A DNA stretch of 64,000 bases from Magnolia sinica (GCF_029962835.1 NC_080577.1:27014501-27078500), one strand, 5' to 3'. Numbered from the stretch's first letter, positions 24,037 to 37,959 are shown. The notes: generated from the sequence alone by a model not told the origin. Numbers and translations: made by a program.

Positions 24037-26831
24037 TATAATTAATAATTAGTATAGGTCCCTCCATTATAATATTATTACACTATAACTATCATATTTA
24101 TATATTATACTATTATCAATATTATACTAATAATCGATTATAAGTAATACCGTCAATTGATTATAATTAATTAATATATAACTTATATTATAAGTTATAT
24201 TATATATATTAATATAATATAACTTATAATATTAATGGGTCCATAACATATTATAATATTAATTCGCCTTATGAACATATTATATAATATATTATAAAAA
24301 TAATATATATTAAGATATTAATATAACCATAATAGTTATAAATTATAATATAAGCCATGGATCACAAAAAATGCTATTACTAAACAATATGTGTTAAGTT
24401 ATCATAATATAAGTCATGTATCACAAAGAATAATATTACTAAATAATATGTGTTAAGTTATCATAATATAAGCCATGTAATATATTATATCGAAACAACT
24501 AGTATTATAATGGTATAAGTTGTGTTATATAATAATATGATATTATAGTATTTATATAACTTATATTAATCTTTCATAACACATTATATGATAGTTATAA
24601 TATGATAATTGTAATTATCAATATTTCATTGTTAGTATGATGGTCGTATATGTTATATTTTCCAACGGTGTGGCATAATAATATGAATGTGTTAATAGAA
24701 TATGATATATAATAATAGTTACATATATTATTAGATCATAGATGATCTATTAAACTAGGTAATATTATATTATCATGACCTAACCGTTGACTTGTTAGTA
24801 TTAGTTATAAAATATTATAATAATTATCATAATAATTACCATAATAGTTTAATATATATTAACATAATATTATACATTACAAAGTGGATAATATTACTTA
24901 ATATTATAATATAATTATAATATATTATATTTATATATAATACTAATATATTAATACTATAATATATAATTTATTAATAATACTTAATTAAGCTTACTTA
25001 TCTTTAATAAATAGTTTAATTGCTCATTATATAATATTATATGAATTATAATATTATATAGTTATATAATTATTATTAGTGGAGATATATTATAAAGGTA
25101 TATGATAACTTATATGAATTTTATAAATCCAAATCCTTAGATTATTGGGTAATTATGATTATTATAATTATTTTAATAATATATCATATGTGAGATTGTA
25201 ATATGATAATATTATAATTATATATGCCCTGCATTAAGAGAGTTAATATTATTTTTAGCTATTAGTGGACGAGTTAATATTATTATATCATGTAGTATTA
25301 TAATAGTTACGAATAGTAAGTTTAAAAGGGTCACATTTATTGTAGAAATTATAATAATTATAAAGATAGTTGCTATTTTCGTTTATATATAATTTATAAT
25401 TTTACCATAGTTCTTTTGTGATCCCACGGGTTGAATAACCAAGCTATAATATATTAATATATATTATAACTTATATGGTTATTTATATAATTAAATAGTT
25501 ATAGTATTATATATGTTATACTGGTATAATTTCATAGTAATATAATAGTTATATTACTGGCTTATAATATATAAGATCATGACATAATATTTTAACTTAT
25601 ATATATCATATTTGTATTTGATTATAGGTGATAATTATCATATGTGTATAATTATAATATTATATTAGGGCCACACCAGATGAATGACCACACCATCTCA
25701 TAGGATCAATCTGCCACACCTCCGGAGAAGAGAATGACATCAAAATTACGCGTAGCTTTTATACGTACGATTATACTAGCACTAAGCGTGCTTGGGCGAC
25801 CTCATGGGAAGTCCTCGTATCTCACCCCTCCCTTTTTGTCCTTTTTGGCATTCCCGGGTCCTATTTTAACTTTTTTCACATTCTTAGGATCGATAAAAGT
25901 TTTATAATATATGATGATATAGTTAATATTAGGCATACAATAATATAATCTTAATATATTATTATAATTATATAATATTGTGATAATATTATAGTATTAT
26001 TATTTTAATAATTATAATTATATAGGTAATATTATCATATATATTATATGTTATGATTATAATATTATGATAATATATATGATTATAGTTATATAATATA
26101 GTTAACTATCATATCATATTAATTATATATTATATGTATAATTATATAGTTATATGATTATATTATAATTATATAAATAATTTATATAATTAACTATATT
26201 ATATCATGTAGTTAATAATTACTACATGATCCTCCTACTGTAAAATTTTCAGATGAAGCTTGATGAGCTACAGATTAATTATATATTATATGATATAATT
26301 AATATATAATTAACTCATAATATTATACTATTAATACATGATAAAGAAATTCATGATGTGTATTAGAATTATTTTGAGATATTATATAAACAAAATAATA
26401 GTAACCCATAATCCAATGTTATAACATATGTTATACTATAATTAATTTTTACCATAATAGTGGTTTTTATAAATAATAATTATCTTCTGTTATTTGGTTC
26501 AATAATATTATAATATAATGTATCACCTATATTAATCCAGCCGTCTAAAATATTAATAGGTTTCTTCTCATGGATTGGCTCTTCTATAGATATCTTTCTG
26601 CAAATTTCACCATGATAAGATGCACGACTCTTCTCTGGAATGTAGCCAATTCCGTTTTCAAATTTTTTATCCCTCATAAACACATTATGCAATGCTATAT
26701 TAGTGGTAATTAATATATAGTCATAATAATGGAGGGACCTATAGTTATGATATCATCACCAATCTGAATAGAACTATAGTTATGATATGTTATATATAAT
26801 AATCATAAATACTATTATGGTGCTGGAATGA
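24037..26831. other. Very AT-rich, gene-free region
   Basis: Dominated by ATAATATTATA and TATAATTATA words. Small islands of normal composition occur at 25680-25880, 26230-26270 and 26480-26700. Short reading frames occur in the islands (for example 26480-26692 minus) but have no recognisable domain. Confidence 0.7.
24347..24480. repeat. Tandem repeat of a 59-bp unit, 2.3 copies
   Basis: Units begin at 24347, 24406 and 24465 with AATATAAGYCATG and end with GTGTTAAGTTATCAT. The first two copies differ at a few bases and the third is partial. Confidence 0.85.
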
Positions 26832-29800
26832 TGTAACACCCCGTACTTTCTAGTATTCGGGTGTTACCGTATAACCAAACTTATCATAAATACAAGCCAG
26901 GCTTAAGTAAATATTTACGTTTATCCTAGTTTAAATTTGACCATTGAAAGTAGTCCGCACCTATGTATCAAGCTATCCATCCGTTAATCTTCGAGACAGA
27001 CCACTATGTCATCAGCGCAACCCATTGTTAGGACTTTGGTCACCTCGATAGAGGGATTAAACCATCCAGTAATATTTAATAAGTATATTTTCTCTATTTA
27101 TTATATTACGAACATTACACAAACATAAATGTATTTTGATAATTTATTTATCATATAAGAATATATAAAAATGTATCGATATGTATATAGTTAATGTATA
27201 TAAAATATTACGAAAATAATATTACATTAAACAAATATAATGAATAATAGTTTTACAATATACAATGAAATTTTAAATATTAATGTAGTATTAAATATCT
27301 TTATAAATATGTATACAGAAGACTTTAGACATTGTAATAGGATAGTATATTACTTAGCAACGTGATTTTAAATATGATAGTGTACAATTTTCAATTCATA
27401 TATATGTATAATATGATATCGTATATTAAGAATTATATCTTAATAAAATGTGACCAATAACATGTATATAGCAGTATGTTAACACTAAAATTTTTATGTA
27501 TATACATGTATGAGATTTTAATTATTTTACTTATAAGTAATTAAAAAAATAATAAAATTTATATTAATATTAAAATCGGTTAGTAATATATGACGAAAGC
27601 CTTACAAATGGCTCATTGGGATCTTTTAACCGTTGATGTCCAACTTCGGGATAATCCGACCCTTAAACCGACAAGAATCCCCAAGTGAATGACCCACCTA
27701 AGCTTTAGATCCGCCCCATCTTGGGCAAGATATCCTAATAAGACCCATATGGCTAGATGAATGGGTTAGATCTACCAAAACCACTACGATGGACCCCACA
27801 TTGGGGTGCATGTACACCGGTGCTAAAGCACCTAACGTGCACGAGACCGTCAGCCTGGTCAAAACAGAGCTGACCCGAGCCTTCTATTAAAAGGTAAAAC
27901 CTCTCTCTCTGCGTTTTCGTCAGCAAGCGGACTGACGTCCGTTTTGTCGATTGGTGGCCCACCTACACTGGCCATCTGGGAAATCCAAACTGTCCGTCTA
28001 GTTTGGACAACCCCTCTAACCAAAACCTAGTAGGCCTCACATGTAGACGCGACATGGTGGGTGCACAAACGTCGAAAAAAGAGGGTGGTATGCAATGACG
28101 TTTCCAAAAATGGAAACTTTCTCCTCCTATTGCCACGAGGGCGATCTGTATGAAGAGAAAACTTCTCATCTTAGCCCTCCGTTCGGGCACATCTCGGCTG
28201 TCCATTTTAGATATGGTTTGGGGCTTTAAAAACCACGAACGTTCTCCATTCCGCCCACTGTTTTGGAGGCGGTTTCGGCCTGAAGAGATCCAGACCACTG
28301 GCTGTTGATCCGATGGTTCAGGAGGGATTAGGGTGTGCATAAAAGGTGTGGGGATTGAGGAAACAGGAGCTAGCCCCTCTATTTTCACAGCCGCAACCAT
28401 GAAACTAGCCATTTTCTCCTCCTCCCGAACCCACCGCCCAAACTATCTTAAAGATTCGAAAAAGCTTATTCATAAGCTTTTTAGAGCCCATATAAACCAT
28501 CCCATGTGGTCAGATTTGAGAAAGAAGTCGTGGTTGGGAGTCTGCCATGAGAGCCCACCGTCTTCCCCGCCCCCCAAACCGAGCCAAACTCGATTTGAGC
28601 ATGCCGTCTGCGAGCTGGATTGTTCAGTGGTACCGTGGGACCTTCGGCAGGGAGAAATGGAGTGGAAGGTGGGAAGGTGAGGCGAGAGAAGAGAGGAAGG
28701 TGGCCCGTTGCACCATCTCGGCTCGACTCGCTGGATTTCGAATTGGGCCTGACACCTGGGACTAGTCCAGACATTGTTGGACTCGTTTAAACATGGAGAA
28801 GGAGGAGGAACGAGAGAGTGTGGAGAACAAGTCGTTGCCCATTCATCGTGTCACACACACGGTCGAATCATAATTGAGTTAGCCGGTTTGGGTAGTTGGA
28901 TCGAGTTGTGTTGTTGCAGAAAATGGAGGTCGTACATGCTGGTTTAGCTGCACCAGATCAGTTAGTCTTGTGAGCTCTAGACCAAAATCTGTTAGCTCAG
29001 TTTAACTACCGAGTTGACTCAATAAGGTCGATTGAGTCTATCAACCAGATAGCTAAGTGGGGATTGGTTTACTCCAGCAACCTTGCTGACGTGTGGGCCT
29101 GTGATTGGGGTAGAAGTAGAAGAGAGAAGAAGATGAAAGAAATGAAGAAAAGAAAGGAAGAGAGAAGGGTGGTTGGTTGAACCGAGTCAACTTAGTTTTA
29201 AACCGAGCCAACTTATTGAGTCGGGCTAACCCGAATCCCATATTATTTGGGGATTGTACTCAGTCAGCAAATCGATGATATTGGGGCTCCCAGTCCCGAT
29301 CTTAGTGCTAGGCATCGTTATCAGGTAACCTTTCCAACTCAACTGAGTCGACTCAATGAGTCAATGTTTCCTTCCTAGACTAGACATGCCTCATTGTATT
29401 AATAACACTGTTGCACTCTTATTATTAGGATTGCTAATATTATATATGATTAACCATTGACGGATAATTTATAATTAAAATTAGTGAATAGTGTAATTTA
29501 CTTACCATTCTTAAATATTATCATAATATTAATTATCATCATGATGATTACTATTAACATGTTACGATAATATTAATTGTTATGAATGAAACTGCCATTA
29601 GTGATATTGGCATAATGTCCATCACTTGAAAATATTATCTTTAATAATAGGTTGTACTATTTTATTACAATTTTAATACTAATTATTACTAAGGTCACAA
29701 ATAATAGTCCAATTATTACTAGGGTCACAAATAATAGTTGTATCATTAAAGTTAAGTTGTAACTAACTATATTACTATTATATTGTATTTAAGTTGCACA

Positions 29801-30692
29801 TACATCATAAGTTCTACTCCTAGAATTAAACCCTAGGATGTAAACCCTAAATTCTACACTAAAACCCTAAAGGGTAACCCTAGGCGATGATCTTAAACCC
29901 TAGGTGGTATGCAGAACTTGGATCTAATTGTATAAGTTCCTGATTTATGATAGGGATTGGTTCTAAGGAAACACGCATTCTCTAGCAACACTGGTAGGGA
30001 GTTCAAAGTATAAGGTGATGATTCTTCTGCTTGAGCTTTCCGTCTTCTCATTAGCCTAAGTTATAGTTTTTATTTTAATTTATAAATGATATCTCCATTC
30101 TATTAGCATGTGTTAACTGTTGAAATTGAATTGCTATATTACATGCTTAATATTCATCCTGTATATTTGTTCATGCTTGTGGATTATTTGTGGATTGCTT
30201 ATAGACTTTAAGCTGGTAAATTAGTGGGAAACCCCCACCTATAAATGTACACCATATTTGGGATGTAACCCGACTGGTTGTGATTGAAATGGACCTTCGG
30301 CTTAGAGGTTATTGAAGGGTGGTTTAAATTGACCATTGACGTATTGACCATTGACGTGGGCTTACCATCTAGGGTTATTGTGTCCAATGGTTTTCAAGGA
30401 TGATCTTTTATCGGATAGTTTTGATACTCGCCATATGTGGCCTATTTTGGTACTCGCCCTATGCGGCTTGCTTGCTATCGCCCTATGTGGCTTTGTTATA
30501 GTATTTTTCCTATATGGGTTTGATGTTTTATACCGTGTAATCATGCGATGGTAAGCCCTATATACTGTAATATGATTGGCGATTAGTCGACAGGTTCCAT
30601 TAAACATCCTAAGATGGTAGTCTCATGAGCTGGGGATGGTGGTATGAGACATATGCCCAAGCTGTCAGCCTACACTGGGCTCTGAGCTCCCC
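26832..30692 (+). mobile_element. Long LTR fragment, family LTR-T (5' part)
   Basis: It begins TGTAACACCCCGTACTTTC, a classic Ty3/gypsy LTR start. A TATA-like CTATTAAAAGG lies at 27884 and another, CATATAAACC, at 28490. The stretch 30610-30690 (GATGGTGGTATGAGAC, then AGCCTACACTGGGCTCTGAG) matches 42600-42670 in the second LTR-T copy, as GACATGGTGGTATGGGACAC and GGCCTACGCTGGGGTGACG. It is cut off at 30692, where an LTR-G copy starts. Reading frames inside, such as 27963-28412 minus and 28333-28680 plus, overlap each other and look non-coding. Confidence 0.6.
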
Positions 30693-32764
30693 TGTCACGC
30701 CCTAAACCTGAAAATTAGATTCACAGGAATCCCGATCGCCGAATCCGGTGCCGACAGCCTCCGTAGTACCCCATTCCGGCTCCTAGCGTCCATACGCCAG
30801 ATTCCGATCCTGGGATCCTACAAGGAGAATTTTTTTTTAATGTATATTTAACTCGTAATAAGCATAACCACAAGATTACCCATTTAACAAAGACAACATC
30901 ATCATCACATATCCACTAATATAATCATTGAGTACAATACTGAAAGAAAAATACATAAATCGAAAATCAAGCTCCAGAAGACTGCTGTACGCTTCAAGCT
31001 CAACACTGCTGCAACCTAACATCACCTGCACGCATCTATCGTGCTTAAGCTTATAGAAAGCTTAGAGGGTGGTGTAAGTGTGTGCACAAGGTAAGTGCCA
31101 AGTATTCAATACAATGTCATCGTCATACAATACCGAAAATACTGGTAATCCATAAATCGTACATTATCGGAATAAGCAGAAATACTCACAAGATCATGAA
31201 TTATCAGAGTAAGTAAAAATACTGACAAGATCATAAATCATACGATAAGAGAGTAAACGGAAATATGGACAAGTCCATGAGTCAATCAATATCAGAATAT
31301 GCAATATAAAACAGTTAGCAAATGAGGAGTCATAAAGAGCCAAATATCAAATGCCGAGGATGCGATGCAATATGTAATTCTTGATGAGTCCATGAATAGC
31401 ATCAGCCGTATTTAGACCATATAAATGCGAAAACACAGTAACCCAAAGTGTCATATGCTGCGGATGTAATGCAATATGCGGTGCGAATGGAATGACCATA
31501 TTGGAGTGTGAAGTTGGGATGATAGTACGTAATATCGCAGGCTATGGGGTCCATCACAAGAGACTTCTATCCAAACCAGTCCCATACTTAAATTTAGATA
31601 GTTAGACATGATGTGGTAAACTCCTGATCTCAGGTTAATCGCACGCCCCAACTGAAATCCTAGCCTTTGCGAAGGTACATGTAACAAATAGTTACGCACC
31701 ACCAGCCCGAGTGGATAGTGAATGAATGAATGAATGAGTATGCAACTCCTGCTCAATAAGTCCACATATCAGTACGGTTCCTCTCTGGGATCATCACCGG
31801 GGGTCTATTACACTCTATACCAGCTTTCCGCCCTTATCCAAGTGTACAACTGGGTAAGTGGAAGAGACCTCACTATCCACCTACCAATATCGAACCCGGC
31901 TCGTCGATAACGGATCCATTCCTCAAGCTGGTTAAACTCAACCTAGACATTGCCCACTCACTCAGGCGGGTAAGGTTATACCCCCTCCCAACCAACCACG
32001 ACACAGTGGGAGACACGGCCTACTAGTATACGGCCCTCATGCGCTCATATATACTTACTCGATCTCGATGTTGGGGCGTCCTCTGTTACCAAGAGGGTTT
32101 AGGGATTTTCACCCAGGGCCATCTATGACAGCCCGATGCTAGTAACAGATTTTTAGTGTCCCATCTGACCATCCACGATATGCCTGTGGAGGCTACGACC
32201 CTGATGTCGCTAGGGCGTACAGTAATCACAATGCAAGATGCATGAATCATACAATCCAGTCATGCATCAATCCTGCGCATACTGTGCACTTATGTGAGAT
32301 AACCTCCACTTATCTGGGAGTCTCATAACAACCTGCCCAATGTTATATGCAATTGTCAACCACATCTTATAACAAACATGCAGATGATGCGTATGGGCAT
32401 GTATCATGATGCTATGCGGTCACATACTCATAATCGGTATCAATAACCAGCATCGACAATCAACCGCGATAATGTGGACATTTAACCAACATTGTTCCCT
32501 AAGGAATGACCCACATAGAGCCTAACATATAGTGGACCCACGGCCTCACATAAGGCCTAATATATAACACAGTGGGCCTTACCCAAGGGCCACATATACA
32601 CAACAGGTGGGCTCTACTCATGGGCCTTAAATACATGCATGTGGGCCCTACACATGGGTCTCGAATACATCAAATGGGCTATGCATCATGGGCCTAATAC
32701 ATATCACAATGGGCCTTTCCCATAGTCCATGAATACATTACAATGGGCCCCAACTACGGGTCGT

Positions 32765-33080
32765 ATATACATCATGTAGGTCTCGACAGATTGGAATCGG
32801 CAATCGGTCATGATAATCGAAATCGACAAATCGGTCACGTCAATCGGAATCGATCGATAATTAGAATCGGCAATCGGTCACGATGATCGGAATCGATCGA
32901 TAATCGAAATTGGCAATCGGTCACGATAATCGGAATCTATCGATAATTAGAATCAACAATCGATCACGATGATCAGAATCGATCGATAATCAGAATCGGC
33001 AATCAGTCACAACAATCAGAATCGATCAATAATCGGCCTCGATGATCGGAGTCGGCAACCGACATTAATGAGAGTGGCCT
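32765..33080. repeat. Tandem array of about 43-bp AATCGGAATCGATCGATAAT units
   Basis: About six to seven degenerate copies of GGAATCGATCGATAATTAGA followed by ATCGGCAATCGGTCACGATG. The corresponding place in the solo LTR (59705-59870) has the same AATCGG/CCGATT words in fewer, shorter units. Confidence 0.85.
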
Positions 33081-33599
33081 AACAAGGCCTAAGGGAAGGT
33101 CACAATGTGGACATTAAACCATCATTGCCTAACAATGTGGCCATTTAACTAACATTGCTCCCAAGGAGTGGCCCACATAGAGCCAAACATATAGTGGGCC
33201 CATGGCCTCACACAATGGCCTAATGTACATCACAATGGGCCTCACTCAAGGGCCTAATACACATCACGAAGGGCCTCATCATATGGGCATCACATACATC
33301 AAATGGGCCACAATACATGGGTCTCATATACATCAAATGAGCCGCAATACATAACCCATCACATGGGCCTAATACACATCACATGGCTGCATCACATGGG
33401 CCGGAAATGTATTTCAATGAGCCTCATCATATGTGCCATAATCACATTACATCAGGCCCTGCCCATGGGCCTTAAATACATCACAATGGGCCACAACCCA
33501 TGGCCTTCAAATACACAATAGGTGGGCCCTACACATGGGCCTCATACACATCAAATGGGCTGCATCAATGGGCCGCACTAATGGGCCTCATAGATGGGC

Positions 33600-34130
33600 T
33601 ACAAATATATTAAGGTGGACTGCACAGATGGCCACAAAATACATCAAAGTGGGCCTGACGGATGGGCCACAAAATACATCAAAGTGGGCCCGACGGATGG
33701 GCTACTAGAATACACCAAAGTGGGCCCGATGGATGGGCCACTAAAATACACCAAAGTTGGCCCAACAAATGGGCCACAAAATACATCAAAGTGGGCCTGA
33801 CAAATGGGCCACTAAAATACTCCAAAGTGGGCCCGACAAATGGGCCACAAAATACATCAAAGTGGGCCCGATGGATGGGCCACTAAAATACACCAAAGTG
33901 GGCCTGACAAATGGGCCACAAAATACATCAAAGTGGGCCCGACGGATGGGCCACTAAAATACACAAAAGTGGGCCTGAAAAATGGGCAACAAAATACATC
34001 AAAGTGGGCCCGACAGATGGGCCACTAAAATACTCCAAAGTGGGCCCAACAAATGGGCCACAAAATACATCAAAGTGGGCCCGATGGATAGGCGATTAAA
34101 ATACACCAAAGTGTGCCTGACAATGGGAGC
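33600..34130. repeat. Minisatellite of alternating 35/36-bp units (71-bp dimer)
   Basis: About 15 copies of AAAATACATCAAAGTGGGCC followed by CGACGGATGGGCCAC, alternating with a TAAAATACACC variant. The 71-bp dimer is the higher-order unit. Every unit carries GTGGGCC and ATGGGCC words. Reading frames in all three forward phases remain open across it, giving the same recurring peptide, so they are not genes. Confidence 0.93.
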
Positions 34131-34463
34131 TTGGATTACAACTAAAATCATTTCAATAGTTGTAGGTTGCAACATGCGTATCACTGTGCACAATCATTTC
34201 ATGGGGCACACGGCCCACCAATGATGATCAACACCATCTAAACATTGTCCAAGTAAATCAGCACCATCCAAACCTTGGACAACATCGTCCAAATATTGTC
34301 CAGCACCGTCCAACTTAATCTGGATGGTGTAGATTAAAATAAATAAATCAAGGTGGGTCCCGCTGTCGTGATCAAGTGGACGGTGAGGGATATAACACAT
34401 ATCTTGTGACTAAACCCACCGTCCTAGCTTATGGACGATGGGATATAGAATATACACCAAGAT

Positions 34464-37040
34464 TGTAAGACCCGTATCCTAGTCTGTACTATTTCGTCGA
34501 CTCCCACAATCTTTTCCGTCGAATTTCGGCAACCTGCAACGTATAATCGATATTTGCGCGCGACTGTAAGTCGAATCCCGTCGATTTGAGTCAGCTTAAT
34601 CCGAGACTTGTATCATTGCGACTGCACCGTCGCCGCGATTCCAACGCCGCGACTCACGCACATATGTGATACCCTGGCCGGAAGATGTGGGCCGGCGTTT
34701 ATTTCGAAGAAAACACCGCGCGTTGCAATCCTAAGAGAATCTCTACGACATGTCTCATCAATCAATCACTCCATCAATCAATCCATCAATCAATCACTTC
34801 ATGTCAAGTACACATCACCTTTCACCCCATCCCCAATCAACCACCAAGTCAACTCTCTCTTACCCTCTCTCTTACACACCCATACATGTCAAGTACACCA
34901 TCACCTCACCCATCACTCACATCCATCACCCATCTCCCATCACTTCTCTCCTTACATCCTCTCTCTCTCTCTCTCTACACAATTTTCAAGCAACGAAAGA
35001 GAAAAAAAGTGGACGTCCAAGCCATCCCAAGTAAGAGAAAAGTGATTTTTGGTGGCCTACTTTTCCATCCCTTTAACCTTCATCCTAGCCATTCAAACCT
35101 CATCTCCCTCCATCAAAGTGAAGCTCAAGGAGATCGGCTTTCCAACAGACGAAGAGGATCGACGGTGGGTGCTCATTAGGCTAGATTTTTCATGTTTTGA
35201 TGATGGGCCAAGTGAAGCCTACCGATTGATGGTATGGATCTCACTTTGGACCCTAGGTGTGGCCGATGGCCCACTTTGATGCTCATGATCATTCAATGAT
35301 GGGGCCATTTTCCATGGACCCCATCATAATGTTTACTTTCTTGCATAAATAGGGTCATCTAGATCTTTCATCTTGATGGAGAAGGGATCTCCACCGTTAA
35401 TCTTTGATTTGATGGGCCCACATGTTATGGGGCCCACTTGATGTATGATTGGATGCTTGAAACGGAGGGCCCATAGTGCCGGGGTCCCTCCATCACGCGT
35501 GTCCCTCTATCTTTCTCTCTCTCTCCCTCTTTTTATTTTTTTATTTTTGTGTATGGTAATGTGGTTGTGTGGCTCGCTCGGATGAACCCCACCTCGATGT
35601 ATGTCCTACCCACATCATCCGGGTATTTGGTGGCCCACCTGAGCAAGGCCCACCTTCAATATGTGTCCTGCCCTAGGCCGTCCAGCGTTTAGGGATGCTC
35701 TAGACGTGAAGGCCGCTTGTGTAGGCCGCACCTTGATGTAAGTATTCAATCCACTCCGTCCATTCCCTTCCACCACTCATTTTAGGCGTTGAGCCGAAAA
35801 ATGATGTTAATCCGATTTTTCTGGTGGGCCATAGCATAGAAAATATTAATTTTTACCGTTAAAAATCGACCAGGACCCACCTTGAGCTAAAATATACTGG
35901 ATATTGGACTCCTTTGGATGGTATCGGGCCATGGAATCCAGTGGCTAGGGTGGATTCAGCTTAGGCGGGCCCCATGTATCGAAAACCATGATAAAACACA
36001 TTTTTTTAAAATAATAATCAAACATGCAGCAACTGACGCTGCTGCTGTCAGAGGCGCAGGCAGTGCCTACTGCTGTTGGCGGGCGGGCGGTCGTGTAAGC
36101 AGGGACCCACGGCTCCATCTGTGGGCCCCGCCATGATGTATATTTGTCATCCAACTTGTTCATATGGCAGGCCACTTCCAGCAGTGGGCCCACCCCAAAA
36201 TTCAGCCGTATACACGACTCAAGTGGCCCACATCAGAGGAAACAGTGGGATTGAACGTCTACCTTTGAAACCCTTTTCTGGGCCACAGAAGTTTTGGATC
36301 AAGATGAAATTTGTTTTCCCTTTTCACCCAGGTACGTGTGACCTTGTGAACGGATTGGATGGCATATAAACATTATGGTGGGCCCCACAGTGATGTATGT
36401 ATTTTATTCACACCGTCCCCAGTACGGGACGGTGGAACCCACCTGCTGGACGGTGAACCCCACCATGATGTAAATTTGTCATCCAACCCGTGCATATGGT
36501 GGGCCCCTTCCTGAAGTGGGCCCCCTCCAAAGATCAACAACATCCAAGGCTCAAGTGGCCCACATCATAGGAATAACGGTGATTGAGCGGCTGCCATTGA
36601 GCCCCTTTTTGGGTGTACGGGAGTTTTGGGTCAATATGAAATTTGTTTTTCTTTTCATCCAGGTCAGGGTGGCCTTATCAACAAGTTGGACGGCGTATAA
36701 ACATTTTGGTAGGCCCCACATGGGCCCCCTTGGTGTATGTGTTGTACCCACACTACCCACACCGTTGGACAGGGGACCACTATGATGTGTGTGTTTTATC
36801 CATGCCGTCCAGCCACTTTGGCTAGACTGCTAGACAGCCAGGGACCCCCCACCTTGAGGCATGTGATTTATCCATGCTGTCCATCCCTATGGGACCCACC
36901 ATGATACATGTGCTGCATCCAAGCCGTCCATCCACTTTTTTAGATCATTTTAGTGCACGAATCCAAAAATGAAGCAGATCCAAATCTCAGGTGCACCATA
37001 CTATAAGAAACAATGGTTATTGAACACTCCACTATTAAAA
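34464..37040 (+). mobile_element. LTR-G fragment, forward orientation (5' part of the LTR)
   Basis: It begins TGTAAGACCCGTATCCTAG and parallels 56187-58000: the GC-rich start (TATTTGCGCGCGACTGTAAG), GAGACTTGTATCATTGCG at 34600, a run of ATCAATCA words, a CT-rich tract at 34960 and then CACCATGATGTA/CCGTCCA repeats. It fades into AT-rich DNA near 37040 without reaching the LTR 3' end. The frames at 34608-35179 are repeat translations. Confidence 0.75.
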
Positions 37041-37049
37041 CCTTCATGG

Positions 37050-37690
37050 TATTATATAATAATATTACACTACTCCCATAGTGTATATGTGTTTTATCAT
37101 ATGATATGTAATATAGTATTATACATATAATAATTATAATATCATATTATCACATATAGTTAATTATTATAATCATATATGTATAATATGACGTATTCTC
37201 ATATGATTATATGTATAATATTACTATATGAATATAATATTATGAATATATTAATTATTATATGAATATATTATAGTTATATTATAACATGTAATATAAT
37301 GTGTTATAGTTATGATATAATATTATATGATATAATCATATGATATAATAATATATGATTATATATATAACTATAATCATAAGTTAATATTATATAATAA
37401 TTTATATATCATATGATTATAGTTATAAATAACTATGTGGTATATAATAATTATATGATTATAATTATATATAGTGATAATTATATGATAATATATAATC
37501 ACATATAATATAATTTGTATATAGTATTATTAATATTAATATTATAGTCAAATTATAAATATTATCCCTGTATTTCATATCTCAATCAGTCACGTGTGCC
37601 TTTATTATTATATATTATATCACTATACATTGAGGTTATGAGCTCCAAATTGCAGTTATAATATATTATTATATAATCATATATATCATA
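37050..37690. other. AT-rich, gene-free stretch
   Basis: Nearly all ATATAATATTAT-type words, like the 24037-26831 region. Nothing else was recognised. Confidence 0.7.
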
Positions 37691-37959
37691 GGATAAAGAA
37701 TCTTAATTAATCATCCAAAAGACTGCCCAAGCTTGGCAGACAAACAATATCCATCAAAAACCACGGTAACAACCATTTAAAAAAAACAAGGAGTGAAGGG
37801 TGTGCCATATTTAAAAAGTAAAATATGGTAAATAGGAACATCATGCGGGTATCAAAAAAATCAGCCGCAATGTCCAGATATGGCTTCAGTGATACCACAC
37901 ATCCCTGCTGGCACCTAACGCCTGCGAGTATCGCCATTGTTGAGCAACTGCTTGCTGAC

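Larger units (their letters stand above)
30693..34463 (-). mobile_element. LTR-G fragment, reverse orientation (3' part of the LTR)
   Basis: It begins TGTCACGCCCTAAACC, the complement of the LTR-G 3' end GGGCGTGACA. It is collinear in reverse with 58690-62027: the border region 30693-30830, the HindIII-type word TAAGCTTATAGAAAGC at 31045, GAGGGACAC-like blocks at 31860-32230, a GGCCCA-rich region at 32500-33600, and the final CACCATCTAAACATTGTCC at 34230. No protein-coding domain is seen. It stops at 34463, where another LTR-G copy starts in the opposite direction. Confidence 0.75.

Noticed and set aside
27963-28774. Overlapping frames on both strands (97-149 codons)
   Set aside because: Higher GC makes both strands open. 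They overlap each other, lie within an LTR-T fragment and show no recognisable domain.
32765-34130. CRISPR-like regular repeats
   Set aside because: Units are contiguous and degenerate with no unique spacers, in a eukaryotic transposon. No cas genes.
33594-34224. Family of 60-80-codon frames at 71-base steps
   Set aside because: These are translations of the 71-bp minisatellite in all phases.
34608-35279. Overlapping forward frames of 76-164 codons
   Set aside because: They translate the ATCAATCA and CT-rich part of an LTR-G fragment in different phases. No conserved product.
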